NCBI RefSeq assembly: GCF_022374875.2
Contig: NZ_CP092428.2
Span: 186,001 to 250,000, forward strand
Source: Mycolicibacterium rufum
Lineage (GTDB): Bacteria > Actinomycetota > Actinomycetes > Mycobacteriales > Mycobacteriaceae
Direction of reading: 5' to 3'
DNA: 64,000 nt
Part shown: piece after piece, positions 9,540-18,850 of the stretch
Layout of the letters: every line of letters starts with the position of its first letter
Position numbering within the stretch: position 1 is the first letter of the stretch
Notes under the pieces: model-generated
What the model saw: the letters and a program-made list of their open reading frames with translations, nothing else
Databases searched by the model: none
What the model was told of the DNA's origin: nothing
Program-made: the position numbers and the translations under genes

Positions 9540-12424
9540 CAGGCAGCCCCTTGGTCGGGTGTGGTGTCGTAGGCGCGGTGCAGGATCTCGTTGGGCTCGC
9601 GGGCGATTTGAATCGCACCCAGGCGGCGGAACTCGTCGATGAAGAAGGCACGTCCCTGCAGACTGCCGCTGCCTGTGGTCTTCGACGGTCCGGGGTGGTC
9701 GTCGTCGAATGCCGTGGGGTCACGCATCTCCTCGGCTCCGGCGGCGGCCAGGAAGAAGTCTTGGAACTCGGGATATTCGTCGAGGGGCAGTCCCGCGCTG
9801 GCGGCGACGGCGCGCGCGATGCCCTCCTTCTCGAAGGGCACGATGATCTGTTGGGTGATGAATTCATCGCCCATGAGCGCGAGGTCCTTGATTGGGTTCT
9901 GGGTGATGATGAGCATGCCGGTGTAGTGCTTGCGGGCGCGGCGACTGATCAGGTGAGCGTCGCGGGCTCCGGTTCGTGAATTGAGCAGGGGGCCTGCCTC
10001 TTCGAGCACGATCAATCCGAATCGGTTGGTGTTGTTGAAGAAGGTGACCCGCGCGAGGCGCACCAGCATGCCGTAGATGGCGATGGATGCGCGTTGACGG
10101 TCGCTGAGTGCGACGTAGAGGTGGGGGTTGGCGACTTCGTCGGCGTCGGGCAGGTCGAGGCTGCCGGTCTGCCAGATCGTCACGTCCAGGGCGGCGAGGT
10201 CGGGGATGGGCAATGTGTCATCGAAGATGGCCTGGGTGAATTCGTAGGTGGCCCAGGACTCCAGGGCGAGCAGAACGGGACGAAGATCCTCGGCCAGTTG
10301 GGTGACTTGTGGTGATCGGGTGTCTTCGGCGGCGCCGAGGGGGGCTTGGATGTCGCGGATGTAGCGCATGAGCGCTGCCGTGCTGCTCAGCCCCAGCGCG
10401 TCGCGGGCGGCGGGGGTCAGCAGGGTGCGCAGCCGCCCGACCGCGACGCTACGCACGTCGAGTCCGAGCATGGGGATCATGTAGTCGAGCCAGTAGGAGC
10501 CGGCGACACGTTCGGGGAAGATGCGCAGCGCGTCGCAGCCGAAGTCACCACCGGCCATGTCGATGACGGCCTTGTTGGGGACGTCGGCCAGGGCGGTGGC
10601 CCATTCGCCGTATTCGTCGGGTTCGACGATGAATGCTTGTGCACCGCGCTGCAGTTCGGCGCGCACGATCTTCTTGGAGGTGTAGGACTTGCCGTAACCG
10701 GGCGCCCCGGCGCAGATCAGGCAGGGGTTGTGGTTGCGGCGGGCGGTGCCGGGCAGGTCGAGGAGCACCGCGGAGTTGTTGGCGTTGCCCTTGTTGAAGC
10801 CGAGCAGCATCCCGGTGGCGTTGCCGAGCTGCGAGGAAATCAGGGGCACGAATCGTGACCACTTGGAGGCGGTGGTGGCGTGAGCGAACTGGTCGACGGC
10901 GCTCTTGTGCTGGGCCACACCGGGGTTGAAGGCTGACCACAATCGGGTGTTGGCGCCGCGGTAGTGCCGGATGACGATCTGGCCGGACTGCGTCATCTCC
11001 TCGCGCAGCCGTTTGATGCTGTGGTCGAGCGTGCGGGGGTCGGCGGCACCGACGTGGATGAAGAAGGCGGCCGAGAGGGGTTGCTCGTCGATGTTGGCCG
11101 ACAGCAGCCTGTTGTATTCGGCGATCTTGCGCTCGGTGGCTCGCAGTTCGGTCAGGCCGTTGCGGACGTCGCCGCGATGGTCGTACTGGTCGTCGATGTT
11201 GCCGCGTGCGCGGTCGTTGCGGCGGAACTCCATTTCGCGGGGCCGGGCGGTGAGGTTGATGGCGAAGTCGAATACAGCGCCGGTGTCGAGATCGTCGAGG
11301 GCGGCAAGGAATTCGGAGCCGGGGAAGACGATGCCGCCTTCGGGGGCGTCGACCACGGGCAGCACGGCCTGATAGCTGTCCGGTGCGATCGCGCTGTGCG
11401 GCCCTGTGGCCGAAACGCGAACGTACTTGTTCCATGAGGGCAGCGCGTTGAAGATGCTGGGTCGGCGGGGTTTGTGCTGCTGGTCGCCTTCGTCGAAGGC
11501 CGCGGCGGGGAGCTGGTCGGCGGTGATGGACCCGCCGGCGGTGGGTCGCGGCAGGGGGTCGGTGAAGGTGCCCAGCCAGGTGGTGTGCTGCCAGAGCCAT
11601 GCCGACATGGCCGCGGTGACCGGCGTGGGGGAGAACTCCGGGGGCAGCGAGTTGGCGATGTCGTGGGCCAGCTCGATGTAGGCGTTCAGCGAGGAGTCGG
11701 AGTCCTTGTCGCGTCCGGCGAACCAATCCTTGAGCTTGGTGGCCTGCCCCACGACGTTGTGGCCGGCGCGGCCGGCGTCGACGGGAACCATGAGCCAGTA
11801 CAGCCGCGTCTTGGGCTCGGCGTCGGCGAGTTGGTCGGCGACCTGGGCGCAGCTGTAGAGCCAGTCGTCGCGGTCGCGGTGACCGTGCACCATGGCTCGC
11901 AGGAGTTGACGCTGGTCCTGGGTTACTCCGAGGCCGTAGAGCCAGCTGTCGGCGGGCAGTTCCCGGCCTAGCAGGGTGTGCAGGTCAGCGACTGCGGTCT
12001 TTCGGCGCGATGACTGTAGATGGTAGGGGAGCCCGGACAGCAGGAAGCCGGCGTAGACCGAGCCGTTGTCAGCGAACCACAGATTGTCGACGAGGTTGGG
12101 ACGGGCCAGGATTGGCGTGTCGTAGCTGGTGCGGACAGCCGGACGTACGGACGCGGTGAACGCGCGCAGCCGAAATGCGATGTTGGGGCGGGTGCGGGGA
12201 ACCAGGGCCCCGATTCCGGTCAGTGCTGCGGTGAGCAGTGCGCCGCAGATCAGGATGGCCAGCGCGTGACCGGAGGCGAGGTTGAGCACCGCCAACAGGA
12301 TGGTGGTGACCGATCCGACGACGGCGGGCACGGCCACCCAGATCCGCAGCGGCTTGTCGAACAGAACGTTGGTGTAGACGGGGGTGTCGTGGACCCCGGT
12401 GAAGAGTTGTGCGCTGTCAGTCAT
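9539..12424 (-). CDS. VirB4/TraC-type T4SS ATPase
   Basis: A 961-aa ATPase that energises the conjugative channel. Two N-terminal transmembrane helices (IWVAVPAVVGSVTTILLAV and ILICGALLTAALTGIGAL) are followed by a PrgI-like/VirB4 N-domain and a C-terminal motor with Walker A CAGAPGYGKSYT (about residue 570) and Walker B GLIVLEEAGPL (about 800), then a sensor segment IITQNPIKDL. The ATG at 12424 is chosen because protein similarity to the family begins there; the frame is open further upstream only as a shadow of the neighbouring genes. Its stop overlaps the next start. Confidence 0.92.
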   Translation of the reverse strand: MTDSAQLFTGVHDTPVYTNVLFDKPLRIWVAVPAVVGSVTTILLAVLNLASGHALAILICGALLTAALTGIGALVPRTRPNIAFRLRAFTASVRPAVRTSYDTPILARPNLVDNLWFADNGSVYAGFLLSGLPYHLQSSRRKTAVADLHTLLGRELPADSWLYGLGVTQDQRQLLRAMVHGHRDRDDWLYSCAQVADQLADAEPKTRLYWLMVPVDAGRAGHNVVGQATKLKDWFAGRDKDSDSSLNAYIELAHDIANSLPPEFSPTPVTAAMSAWLWQHTTWLGTFTDPLPRPTAGGSITADQLPAAAFDEGDQQHKPRRPSIFNALPSWNKYVRVSATGPHSAIAPDSYQAVLPVVDAPEGGIVFPGSEFLAALDDLDTGAVFDFAINLTARPREMEFRRNDRARGNIDDQYDHRGDVRNGLTELRATERKIAEYNRLLSANIDEQPLSAAFFIHVGAADPRTLDHSIKRLREEMTQSGQIVIRHYRGANTRLWSAFNPGVAQHKSAVDQFAHATTASKWSRFVPLISSQLGNATGMLLGFNKGNANNSAVLLDLPGTARRNHNPCLICAGAPGYGKSYTSKKIVRAELQRGAQAFIVEPDEYGEWATALADVPNKAVIDMAGGDFGCDALRIFPERVAGSYWLDYMIPMLGLDVRSVAVGRLRTLLTPAARDALGLSSTAALMRYIRDIQAPLGAAEDTRSPQVTQLAEDLRPVLLALESWATYEFTQAIFDDTLPIPDLAALDVTIWQTGSLDLPDADEVANPHLYVALSDRQRASIAIYGMLVRLARVTFFNNTNRFGLIVLEEAGPLLNSRTGARDAHLISRRARKHYTGMLIITQNPIKDLALMGDEFITQQIIVPFEKEGIARAVAASAGLPLDEYPEFQDFFLAAAGAEEMRDPTAFDDDHPGPSKTTGSGSLQGRAFFIDEFRRLGAIQIAREPNEILHRAYDTTPDQGAA

Positions 12425-12426
12425 GG

Positions 12427-12744
12427 TCAGCCGAACTGCCCGGTGGTGACGCCGGTGTGGCTGTCGACGGTCTGTTTGGTCGAGACGTAGATCGCGTAGG
12501 CGCTGCCGATGACGACAGCGCAGACGATGCCGGCGGCCACCCAGCCGATCGCCGTGCCGATGCGGCCGCCGCCGAAGGCGGCGAGGCCGCGAGCGCCCCC
12601 GGCGATGAGGAACAGGATCGCCAGGATCGCTACCCCCATGGTGTAGAGGCCCTGGGTGCCTTGGACGAGATCGGCGACGGCCAGGATGCGGGTGTCGGCG
12701 GGCAGTCCCGCGAGGGTGGCGGTGGCTTCGGGCAGGTGGTTCAT
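12427..12744 (-). CDS. Small two-helix T4SS membrane protein (VirB2/VirB3-like position)
   Basis: A 105-aa protein with two hydrophobic helices (LYTMGVAILAILFLIAGG and IGWVAAGIVCAVVIGSAYAI) separated by a short basic loop. Size, topology and position just upstream of the VirB4 gene match the small VirB2-pilin-like or VirB3-like subunits of Gram-positive T4SS. Only 2 bp separate it from the VirB4 start. A ribosome-binding site AGAAAGAGG precedes the ATG. Confidence 0.78.
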   Translation of the reverse strand: MNHLPEATATLAGLPADTRILAVADLVQGTQGLYTMGVAILAILFLIAGGARGLAAFGGGRIGTAIGWVAAGIVCAVVIGSAYAIYVSTKQTVDSHTGVTTGQFG

Positions 12745-12771
12745 GGTGATCCTCTTTCTGGTGGGGTGGGT

Positions 12772-13752
12772 TTATCGGGTGGGTTGACCGGGGCTGGGTG
12801 CCACGGGGGTCAGTTGCGCGGTGCCGTCGAGCAGAGGCCCGGGGTCGATGCGGGTGACGCTCCAGCTGCCCGATCGCAGCGTCAGGGTCAGGGGGTATTG
12901 CTCGGTTTGAGGGGCGTAGCGGTTGGTGAGTTCTGAGACCGTGGCCAGGACCTGCACGGTGCTGCCATCTGCTGGCTGTTGGGCGGCGTCGACCGTGCGG
13001 GTGGCCAGCAGTGCAGTCGTCAGCGCCCGTTGGCTGGTGTTGACGGCGCTGATGCCCGAGTCGGCGCTGACGTAGCGTTCCAATCCGCCGGCGGGGGTGA
13101 GGTAGCTGACCAGGAACCCGGTGACGGTGTCGGACAGGGGGTTTCCGGTGGGTCGGTTGCGGCCCTTGTCGTCGGGGGCGCCGACGGGTAGCGAGGCGCT
13201 GTAGGCCAGGGGAAGCGTTGCGCCGCTGCCGGTGTCGTTGATGGTGGCCAGCAGTCCGGAGGCGCGCAGGCCGTAGCTGCTGATGAGGACGTTGATTTGG
13301 CGCAGCGTGGTTTCCGGGGTGGCGCTGAGATAGGGGCGCTGGCTGACACGCACGATGACCTGCCACTGCTCGACGCCGTCGTAGGCGGCGGTCCGCACGA
13401 TCTTGGCGATGACGGTGGAGTCCACGACCACGGGTGGGGTGGTGGGCAGGGAGCGCAGTTCGTCGGGTGCCCAGCAGGTGTTCAGCGCCGAGCGTTGGGC
13501 TTCGGTGACGGTCAGCAGGAGACGCACGCAGTTGACGGCGTATCCGCCGATGTAGTCGGTGCGGTTGACCGCTGCCCTTGCGGGCCCGTCGATGTCGAGG
13601 GGTTCGTCGGTGATCCAGCCCCACATCGTGCTCAGGGCGACGATGGTGCAGGCAGTGAAAGCGATGGCTTGCAGCACTTTTCGCAGTGTGGAACCGCTGG
13701 TGTCGATGCGGCGGCGCCACGTGTTGGTCAGCAAGCTCGGTGCAGACGTCAT
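12772..13752 (-). CDS. TcpC/VirB8-like conjugation protein
   Basis: A 326-aa protein with one N-terminal transmembrane helix (AIAFTACTIVALSTMWGWI) and a large extracytoplasmic part built as two NTF2-like-looking segments, the plan of TcpC, the VirB8 relative of Gram-positive T4SS. ATG at 13752 has an AAAGG ribosome-binding site about 11 nt upstream; a GTG at 13773 is an alternative start that would overlap the preceding stop. It sits between the anchored protein and the small membrane protein of the operon. Confidence 0.8.
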   Translation of the reverse strand: MTSAPSLLTNTWRRRIDTSGSTLRKVLQAIAFTACTIVALSTMWGWITDEPLDIDGPARAAVNRTDYIGGYAVNCVRLLLTVTEAQRSALNTCWAPDELRSLPTTPPVVVDSTVIAKIVRTAAYDGVEQWQVIVRVSQRPYLSATPETTLRQINVLISSYGLRASGLLATINDTGSGATLPLAYSASLPVGAPDDKGRNRPTGNPLSDTVTGFLVSYLTPAGGLERYVSADSGISAVNTSQRALTTALLATRTVDAAQQPADGSTVQVLATVSELTNRYAPQTEQYPLTLTLRSGSWSVTRIDPGPLLDGTAQLTPVAPSPGQPTR

Positions 13753-13769
13753 GGGGTAGTAGGCCTTTC

Positions 13770-15146
13770 TCACAGTGGGGGGTGGCCGAGGACGCGGATC
13801 GCTGAGATTGCGACGGTGTTGTCGACCGGATCGGTGGTGGTGTCGCTGCTTCCGAAGACGGGGTCTGGGCTGGCATCGGGGGAGGCGCTCCCGCCGACCG
13901 GGGCGCCGAGCACGCCGTCGAGCAGTCCCCCTCCGGCCGGGCCAGGACCGCCTGAGGTGGGGGTGGGGTTGTCGGCAGGCGGGCGCGAGGTCTGCAGGAT
14001 GACCATCTGAATCTGGGAGGCGAGTACGCCTTGGTCAGGGCCGTTGGAGGGCATCGCGACCGGGACGGGACCGTGAGCGTTCTTGGTGTCCTGGGTGACG
14101 ACGGTTCGGTCGGCGCCGTTGACCAAGATCCACTGCACGCGGGTCACGACGCGGTGCGACATCCATTGATCGGCGCCGCTGGCGTCGGTGCCGACCCATC
14201 CGGGAGTCAGCTCGATGGCGGTGACTTTCATCGGCTTGCCCAGATCCAGGGTCATCACCTGACCGTCGGAATCACGCATGCAGACCCACGCTCGGGTGGG
14301 GTCCTCGCTGGCGACGTTCTGCGCAGACCCCGATCCGGCCTGGGGGCAGGCCGAGGACGCCTGGAAGGGAATCGGCACGTCTTGGGCTGGGTCGGCGACG
14401 GGCGCGGCGGCCGGCGGCGCGGGGGGCGGTGCGACGACGCTGACTGTTCCAGACGGTGCGACGGCCTCGGGGGACGGGCTGCTGGACTGCATGCCGATCA
14501 TGGCTGCGGCGCCACCGATGGCCACGACCCCGACGACGGCCACGAAACCCAGGACGAGTGGCTTGCTGAATCGGGCTGACGGGGTGAGAGATTGGATGTT
14601 CTGCCCGAGCTCAGCGGAGTCCTCGTCGCTGTCGGTGTCGAGTCCTGCGGTCACGTCGTCGTCGTCGAGGTCGACCGGGCCGGCCTCGGGGGCGGGCCCG
14701 TCGTCGAAGACGTCGACCGGGCCGGTGCTGCGGTCGGTGTCGTCGAGGTGGGGGTGGCCCACGCCGACCGCTTCGGGTGTGTTCGGGTAGGCGTCGCCGT
14801 ACCCGTCGCCGCGATCCTCGCGGAGGTGATCGTCGGGTGCCTGATCGGCGTAGTCGACGCCCTGCGGCGGGCCCGCGTAATAGTCGTCCGCGGGGACCTC
14901 GTCCCAACCCTCCCCGCGGCCCGTGTCGGTGACCTGCCGAACCGGGGGTGATGGCGGCTGTGCGGCGCTGTGGCGGTAGCTGTGCTCGTCGTCGCGGTGC
15001 TCGTCGCCGTCCCAGGCGGGAGCCGGGTTGTCGTCGCCGGGGGGGAACGGTTCCTCGACGTCGTCGGTGCGCTGGTGGACGGGGTCGTCGATGTAGGCCA
15101 TGAGGCGGTCGGTGGCCGCCCACCGGGCCTGTCGGTCGTCGGTCAT
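13770..15146 (-). CDS. Anchored T4SS-operon protein with acidic N-domain and extracytoplasmic C-domain
   Basis: A 458-aa bitopic protein. Residues 1-235 are hydrophilic and very acidic (many Asp/Glu/Pro), one transmembrane helix follows (VLGFVAVVGVVAIGGAAAMIG), then a Pro/Ala linker and an exported domain with two cysteines (SACPQ, WVCMRD). The segment DLGKPMKVTAIELTPGW followed by a beta-rich stretch resembles a discoidin-like (F5/8) fold, which is an inference. It is the first well-supported gene of the T4SS operon. ATG at 15146 overlaps the stop of a short upstream ORF. The same frame is open further upstream, so a longer N-terminus cannot be excluded. Confidence 0.7.
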   Translation of the reverse strand: MTDDRQARWAATDRLMAYIDDPVHQRTDDVEEPFPPGDDNPAPAWDGDEHRDDEHSYRHSAAQPPSPPVRQVTDTGRGEGWDEVPADDYYAGPPQGVDYADQAPDDHLREDRGDGYGDAYPNTPEAVGVGHPHLDDTDRSTGPVDVFDDGPAPEAGPVDLDDDDVTAGLDTDSDEDSAELGQNIQSLTPSARFSKPLVLGFVAVVGVVAIGGAAAMIGMQSSSPSPEAVAPSGTVSVVAPPPAPPAAAPVADPAQDVPIPFQASSACPQAGSGSAQNVASEDPTRAWVCMRDSDGQVMTLDLGKPMKVTAIELTPGWVGTDASGADQWMSHRVVTRVQWILVNGADRTVVTQDTKNAHGPVPVAMPSNGPDQGVLASQIQMVILQTSRPPADNPTPTSGGPGPAGGGLLDGVLGAPVGGSASPDASPDPVFGSSDTTTDPVDNTVAISAIRVLGHPPL

Positions 15147-15295
15147 CGCCACGTCCCCATGCCGATTGCCGCCGCGCGTCCGGATGCGAATGGGCGATTC
15201 TGGCAAACCGTCCTCCAGCCTGCGCCGCTGGGCGTCGTTGCCTGCCGGAGCCCACCGATCGCGGGCCGCGAGTGGGTCACCGAATTCTGTGACAT
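15143..15295 (-). CDS. Possible short leader ORF of the T4SS operon
   Basis: An ORF of 50 codons preceded by a perfect AAGGAG five bases from its ATG. Its TGA overlaps the ATG of the next gene (ATGA), the arrangement used for translational coupling. The amino-acid sequence is not convincing as a folded protein, while the alternative frame over the same bases looks more protein-like but lacks a good start codon. Either this is a leader peptide, or a one-base indel separates the true start of the anchored protein from its coding frame. Confidence 0.35.
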   Translation of the reverse strand: MSQNSVTHSRPAIGGLRQATTPSGAGWRTVCQNRPFASGRAAAIGMGTWR

Positions 15296-15395
15296 GAGTT
15301 CTCCTTCGAGGTGCTGTTGGGAAGCGTAAGTGCGGTAATTGCCGGTTTTCTAGGTACATGGCTAAAAGGTTTCGACCGTTGTTAGCGTCTGCGAT
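15296..15395. promoter_or_regulatory. Divergent promoter region between the T4SS operon and the coupling-protein operon
   Basis: About 100 bp between divergently transcribed operons, visibly richer in A and T than its surroundings (for example GGTAATTGCCGG and TTTTCTAGGTACATGG). Both operons must be started from here or nearby. The first plus-strand gene encodes an HTH protein, so autoregulation at this site is likely but not shown. Confidence 0.5.
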
Positions 15396-15830
15396 GTGAG
15401 TGCAATACCGATCGACGGCACAGAGCGTCTGCTGTTTTTCCTCAACCAGCGACTGGCGCAGCTGCGCTGGTCGCGTGAGGAGTTGGCCGCCCAGGGCGGC
15501 CCGTCGCCGTCCACGGTCTACAAGGCCTTGGCCGGCGGGCGGCGGCCCACCGAGCGCACCCTGGCCCGCCTTGAACTGGCGCTGGGGTGGCAGGCGGGAT
15601 CGGCGCATCGCATCTTGGAGGGCGGCGCTCCCGCGATCTCGATAACACAGGAGGTCGCGACGGTTGCCTCACGGATCGACCAGGAGCTGGCGCGCGGCGA
15701 GTCGATGGGCGTGACGCGCACCGCGAAAGAGTTGCGGGAATTTCTTTTGGGCGTCGCACAAGGCCTTGAGCGCTTCTACGCTGGAGCGCAGCACACCGGC
15801 GCGGAGGTCTTCGATGTCACCGCCGGCTGA
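15396..15830 (+). CDS. HTH (XRE-like) transcriptional regulator
   Basis: A 144-aa protein with an N-terminal helix-turn-helix (about residues 20-65: LRWSREELAAQGG, SPSTVYKALAGGRRP, TERTLARLELALGW), the pattern of XRE-type regulators, and a helical C-terminus that may dimerise. It starts with GTG and stands alone at the head of the plus-strand conjugation operon, next to the divergent promoter, so it probably controls one or both transfer operons. The 3' end overlaps the next gene by 17 bp. Confidence 0.8.
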   Translation: MSAIPIDGTERLLFFLNQRLAQLRWSREELAAQGGPSPSTVYKALAGGRRPTERTLARLELALGWQAGSAHRILEGGAPAISITQEVATVASRIDQELARGESMGVTRTAKELREFLLGVAQGLERFYAGAQHTGAEVFDVTAG

Positions 15831-16488
15831 TCGGTTCGACGAGGTCCGCCGTAAGTGGATCGCCCGCCATCAACACACGTTCATATTTCAAAAACGGCGG
15901 GCCGAAATTCTGGCCCGACAAATTCGCGACCGCGCGCAGATATTGAGCGGTGCGCGAGTTGACGCCGCCGATGACGACGTCATTCACCCGTTAATTGCGC
16001 GCCCGGTGAAAACGCCGTACGCCGGGCTCGATTTTGTCATCGTCATCGTCGCCGCGGTGCTTGCCCCGATCGGGTGGCCGGCGGGCATAGCGGTGTATCG
16101 GGCCACCGTTCAGCTAATTCCCGACACCCTGCGGTCCTACCCGGTGGCGGCGTTCATGTGGGCCTCAGTCGCGACGGGCCTGCCGTTGGCCCTGCTGTAT
16201 GACCCCGACACCACACTCGCGCAGGCGGTGCTGCTGCCGTGGCTGCTCGGACAGCTGCCCGCGACCGCCCTGGCCGCAGGCATCTACGGCGTCCTGGAGG
16301 GCTGGCTGGCGGTTGACGGCTCGCGCGACTGGTGGCCCATGCGCCCACCCGCGGTGACCGAGAGCGTCGACTTCGGCCTAGCGCTCGACGACCTGCCCAT
16401 GCCCGGAATCTTCGACGTCTCGCCGACACCGACGGTGGGCCAGCGAACCCCGCTGCTGCGTGACCCCGACGGAAGGACCAAGCCATGA
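15814..16488 (+). CDS. Membrane protein of the conjugation operon
   Basis: A 224-aa protein with a basic N-terminus (RRKWIARHQH, KRRAEILARQ), about three transmembrane helices (DFVIVIVAAVLAPIGWPAG, an AAFMWASVATGLPLAL stretch and a VLLPWLLGQLPATALAAG stretch) and a cytosolic Pro-rich tail. The ATG at 15814 has GGAGG six bases upstream. It overlaps the regulator gene and its stop overlaps the start of the coupling ATPase. The VirD4-like ATPase itself lacks transmembrane helices here, so this protein is a good candidate for its membrane anchor; that is inference from position. Confidence 0.72.
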   Translation: MSPPADRFDEVRRKWIARHQHTFIFQKRRAEILARQIRDRAQILSGARVDAADDDVIHPLIARPVKTPYAGLDFVIVIVAAVLAPIGWPAGIAVYRATVQLIPDTLRSYPVAAFMWASVATGLPLALLYDPDTTLAQAVLLPWLLGQLPATALAAGIYGVLEGWLAVDGSRDWWPMRPPAVTESVDFGLALDDLPMPGIFDVSPTPTVGQRTPLLRDPDGRTKP

Positions 16489-17918
16489 CCTACACGCCGC
16501 CACCCACCCCGTTCTGCGGCTTCGTGCGCGACCCGCAGACCAATCAGCGCACCGTCGCCGAGTCCGGACCGATGGTGCTCGTGTCGGCGCCGACCGGGAC
16601 CGGCAAGACGCGCAGCGTCCTGGCCCCCGCGGCGGTGCTCTGGACGGGGCCCGCCGTCGTGGTCAGTTCCAAGGACGACCTGTTCCAGCTCGTCGCGCAA
16701 CGCCGAAGCGGCCCGCAGGCCCTAATCGACCTGCGTCCCGATTACGACGCCACATACCCTGGCGTGCAGGCCATGTCGTTCGATCCGACGAAGATGATCA
16801 CCACACCCGATCAGGCGGTCACCGCGGCCAACACGATGATGCAAATGTCGGCCGTGGGCATGGGCTCGGGTGCCGATTCGGTCTCCGACGCCGGGATCTG
16901 GGAGTCCAACACCGAAGGCCCGCTGGCGGCGATGCTCTTCGCGGCCGCCCTCAACGACGAGGGGATGGACTGGGTCCTGCTGGCCGTCGACAACATGGAC
17001 TGGGACGAGGAGAAGCTGCCCGTCGAGGCTGGCTGGCAGATGGCCGCCCTTGCCGTGCAGGACTATCCGCTGTTCTACAACGCACTGCGACGCACCCTGA
17101 ACATGGACCCCAAGCAGCGCGACAGCATCGCCCTGACGATGCGCAAGGCGGTCATGCCCTGGATGCGGCTGTCGCTGCGCGGGGACCAACCCGAGGCGTT
17201 CACCGCCGACTTCCTCGACGACCCCACCGCGACCCTGTACGTGCTGTCCGCACCCGAGGGCGCGATCGCCGGCGCCGCGGTGACGCTGCTGGAGAACCTG
17301 GTGAAGCTGTGGCGCGCCAAGACTGCCCGCAAGGAAATGGTGGACCGCCTGCTCATCGTGATCGACGAAGCAGCCAACGTCGCACCGATGCCCGCGCTGC
17401 GCCGCCACGTCGGCGAGGGCCGGGGCCTGGGGGTCAATCTCCTTCTCGCGGTGCAGGCGTCGAGCCAGTTCGACACCGTCTACGGCAGCGCGTACGCCAA
17501 CGAGCTCCGCGACATCTTCCCGGCGGCGCTGATCCTGTTCGGCGCACCGGAGATGGAGATGCTGCGCCGCGCCGAAGAGTGGAGCCTGCTGACCACCCGC
17601 CGCACGGAGTCCTTCGATCAGGCCACCGGTTCGAAGGCGCTGTCGTCGAACACCGACAGCACCCTCGACTACCGCCGTCTACTGCCCGCCAACCGCGACC
17701 GGGGCCGCCTGCTCGTTCGGGGCACCGCCGGCGTGGAAACCGAGCTGGTGGACTGGTCGGAGTTCGTGACGCTCTACGACCAGCAGGTGCGCCGACTGAC
17801 CGACGCCGCCGTAGAGCGCAGCCGCGGCCGTGACCAGGCTGCCGGCCGCAAGCCGATTCTTCAACGGGCCCGCGAGCGACACCAGCACGCGGTGGAGTCG
17901 GCGAGGAGTCCACGATGA
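16485..17918 (+). CDS. VirD4/TraG-type coupling ATPase (T4CP)
   Basis: A 477-aa P-loop ATPase that would link the relaxosome to the transfer channel. Walker A SAPTGTGKTRS lies at about residues 34-44 and Walker B RLLIVIDEAANV at about 288-300, followed by GEGRGLGVNLLLAVQ, which fits the TraG/VirD4 motor. Unlike many coupling proteins it starts almost at the P-loop and has no N-terminal transmembrane pair; the membrane protein encoded just upstream may supply it. ATGA overlap at both ends indicates a translationally coupled operon. Confidence 0.88.
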   Translation: MTYTPPPTPFCGFVRDPQTNQRTVAESGPMVLVSAPTGTGKTRSVLAPAAVLWTGPAVVVSSKDDLFQLVAQRRSGPQALIDLRPDYDATYPGVQAMSFDPTKMITTPDQAVTAANTMMQMSAVGMGSGADSVSDAGIWESNTEGPLAAMLFAAALNDEGMDWVLLAVDNMDWDEEKLPVEAGWQMAALAVQDYPLFYNALRRTLNMDPKQRDSIALTMRKAVMPWMRLSLRGDQPEAFTADFLDDPTATLYVLSAPEGAIAGAAVTLLENLVKLWRAKTARKEMVDRLLIVIDEAANVAPMPALRRHVGEGRGLGVNLLLAVQASSQFDTVYGSAYANELRDIFPAALILFGAPEMEMLRRAEEWSLLTTRRTESFDQATGSKALSSNTDSTLDYRRLLPANRDRGRLLVRGTAGVETELVDWSEFVTLYDQQVRRLTDAAVERSRGRDQAAGRKPILQRARERHQHAVESARSPR

Positions 17919-18655
17919 CCCCCGCGTCGACCACGGCCAGGTGGGCCACGGTGACCACATCCGAGGCCCCCTCCGGAGCACTGCACGGGCGAATCATGGC
18001 AGTCCTGGGACGCATCCGGGGGCCGGTGTCGACCGCGGAGGTGCGGGACTGCCTCAAGGAGTCCGACGCAGCGCGCCCCGTCGTGATCGAACGGGTCTAC
18101 GCGGTGTTGGTCGCCCTGGAGCACAAGGGAGCGGTTCGCCGCGCGCGCAACGCCACCCGCACTCGACCACTCTGGGAACTGGCACCCGACCCCACCTCCA
18201 ACGGGGGACTCGACACGGCCGCCGGCACCGCACCCGCCGCAGCCGAGACATTGCTGACCGCCGTTGGTCTCGACGAACGCATCACCCGTCTCGACGGCCC
18301 GCCGGCCGCGCTCGCCCTGGCTGAGGTGATCCTGGCGCCGTGGGACGGGGGTACCTGGGAGCGCTGGCGTCCGCTGGCGACTGCCCCGCTGGCGGGGTGG
18401 CTCTACGCCGCCAGCCACACCGACGCCGCGGGCAATCGCATCGACTGGATCATTCGGGCACTGGCGCACCGCGCCCAGTGGTCGCGCGCCGCGCACCGCG
18501 TCGGTGAGCATCCGCAACTGCGGGACAGCCTGCGATCGGTCTCGCGCCTCGACGACCACCAGTTCACCAACGTGGGCTGGATGCTGGTACTGGCGCTGTT
18601 TCCCTGGTCGTCCTGTCTGCACCCGCCGGCCGCGGCGTTCGTAGGGCAACGGTGA
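17915..18655 (+). CDS. Winged-helix-like protein of the conjugation operon
   Basis: A 246-aa soluble protein. Residues 25-75 look like a winged helix (LGRIRGPVSTAEVRDCL, VIERVYAVLVALEHKGAVRR); the remainder is helical and unassigned. The start overlaps the coupling ATPase stop and the stop overlaps the next GTG. The context suggests a role in transfer or its control. I do not recognise the family. Confidence 0.68.
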   Translation: MTPASTTARWATVTTSEAPSGALHGRIMAVLGRIRGPVSTAEVRDCLKESDAARPVVIERVYAVLVALEHKGAVRRARNATRTRPLWELAPDPTSNGGLDTAAGTAPAAAETLLTAVGLDERITRLDGPPAALALAEVILAPWDGGTWERWRPLATAPLAGWLYAASHTDAAGNRIDWIIRALAHRAQWSRAAHRVGEHPQLRDSLRSVSRLDDHQFTNVGWMLVLALFPWSSCLHPPAAAFVGQR

Positions 18656-18828
18656 AGCCGCGGCGCGGCCCGTGGCTCGGTGGCCTCCTCGCGGCCATCG
18701 TCGTCACCGTCTGGATGGTCGGCCAAGTCATCGGCGGACTGTTCGCGATGGCCACCCACTCGCAGCCGACCTTTCCCACGGCACCCCCGCCCGGCTTCGG
18801 CACCACGCCGTCCGGATTTACCCCCTAG
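18652..18828 (+). CDS. Small single-helix membrane protein (58 aa)
   Basis: A GTG-started ORF of 58 codons whose start overlaps the upstream stop (GTGA). It encodes a basic N-terminus (MKPRRGPW), one transmembrane helix (LGGLLAAIVVTVWMVGQVIGG) and a Pro/Thr-rich outer tail. The positive-inside topology and the coupling argue that it is real despite its size. Confidence 0.62.
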   Translation: MKPRRGPWLGGLLAAIVVTVWMVGQVIGGLFAMATHSQPTFPTAPPPGFGTTPSGFTP

Positions 18829-18850
18829 AGACGAGAGGCGCACCACCGTG

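Noticed and set aside
12430..13876. Extended N-terminus of the VirB4 ATPase reaching 13876
   Set aside because: That part is Arg/Pro/His-rich shadow of the two membrane-protein genes; family-like sequence starts at ATG 12424.
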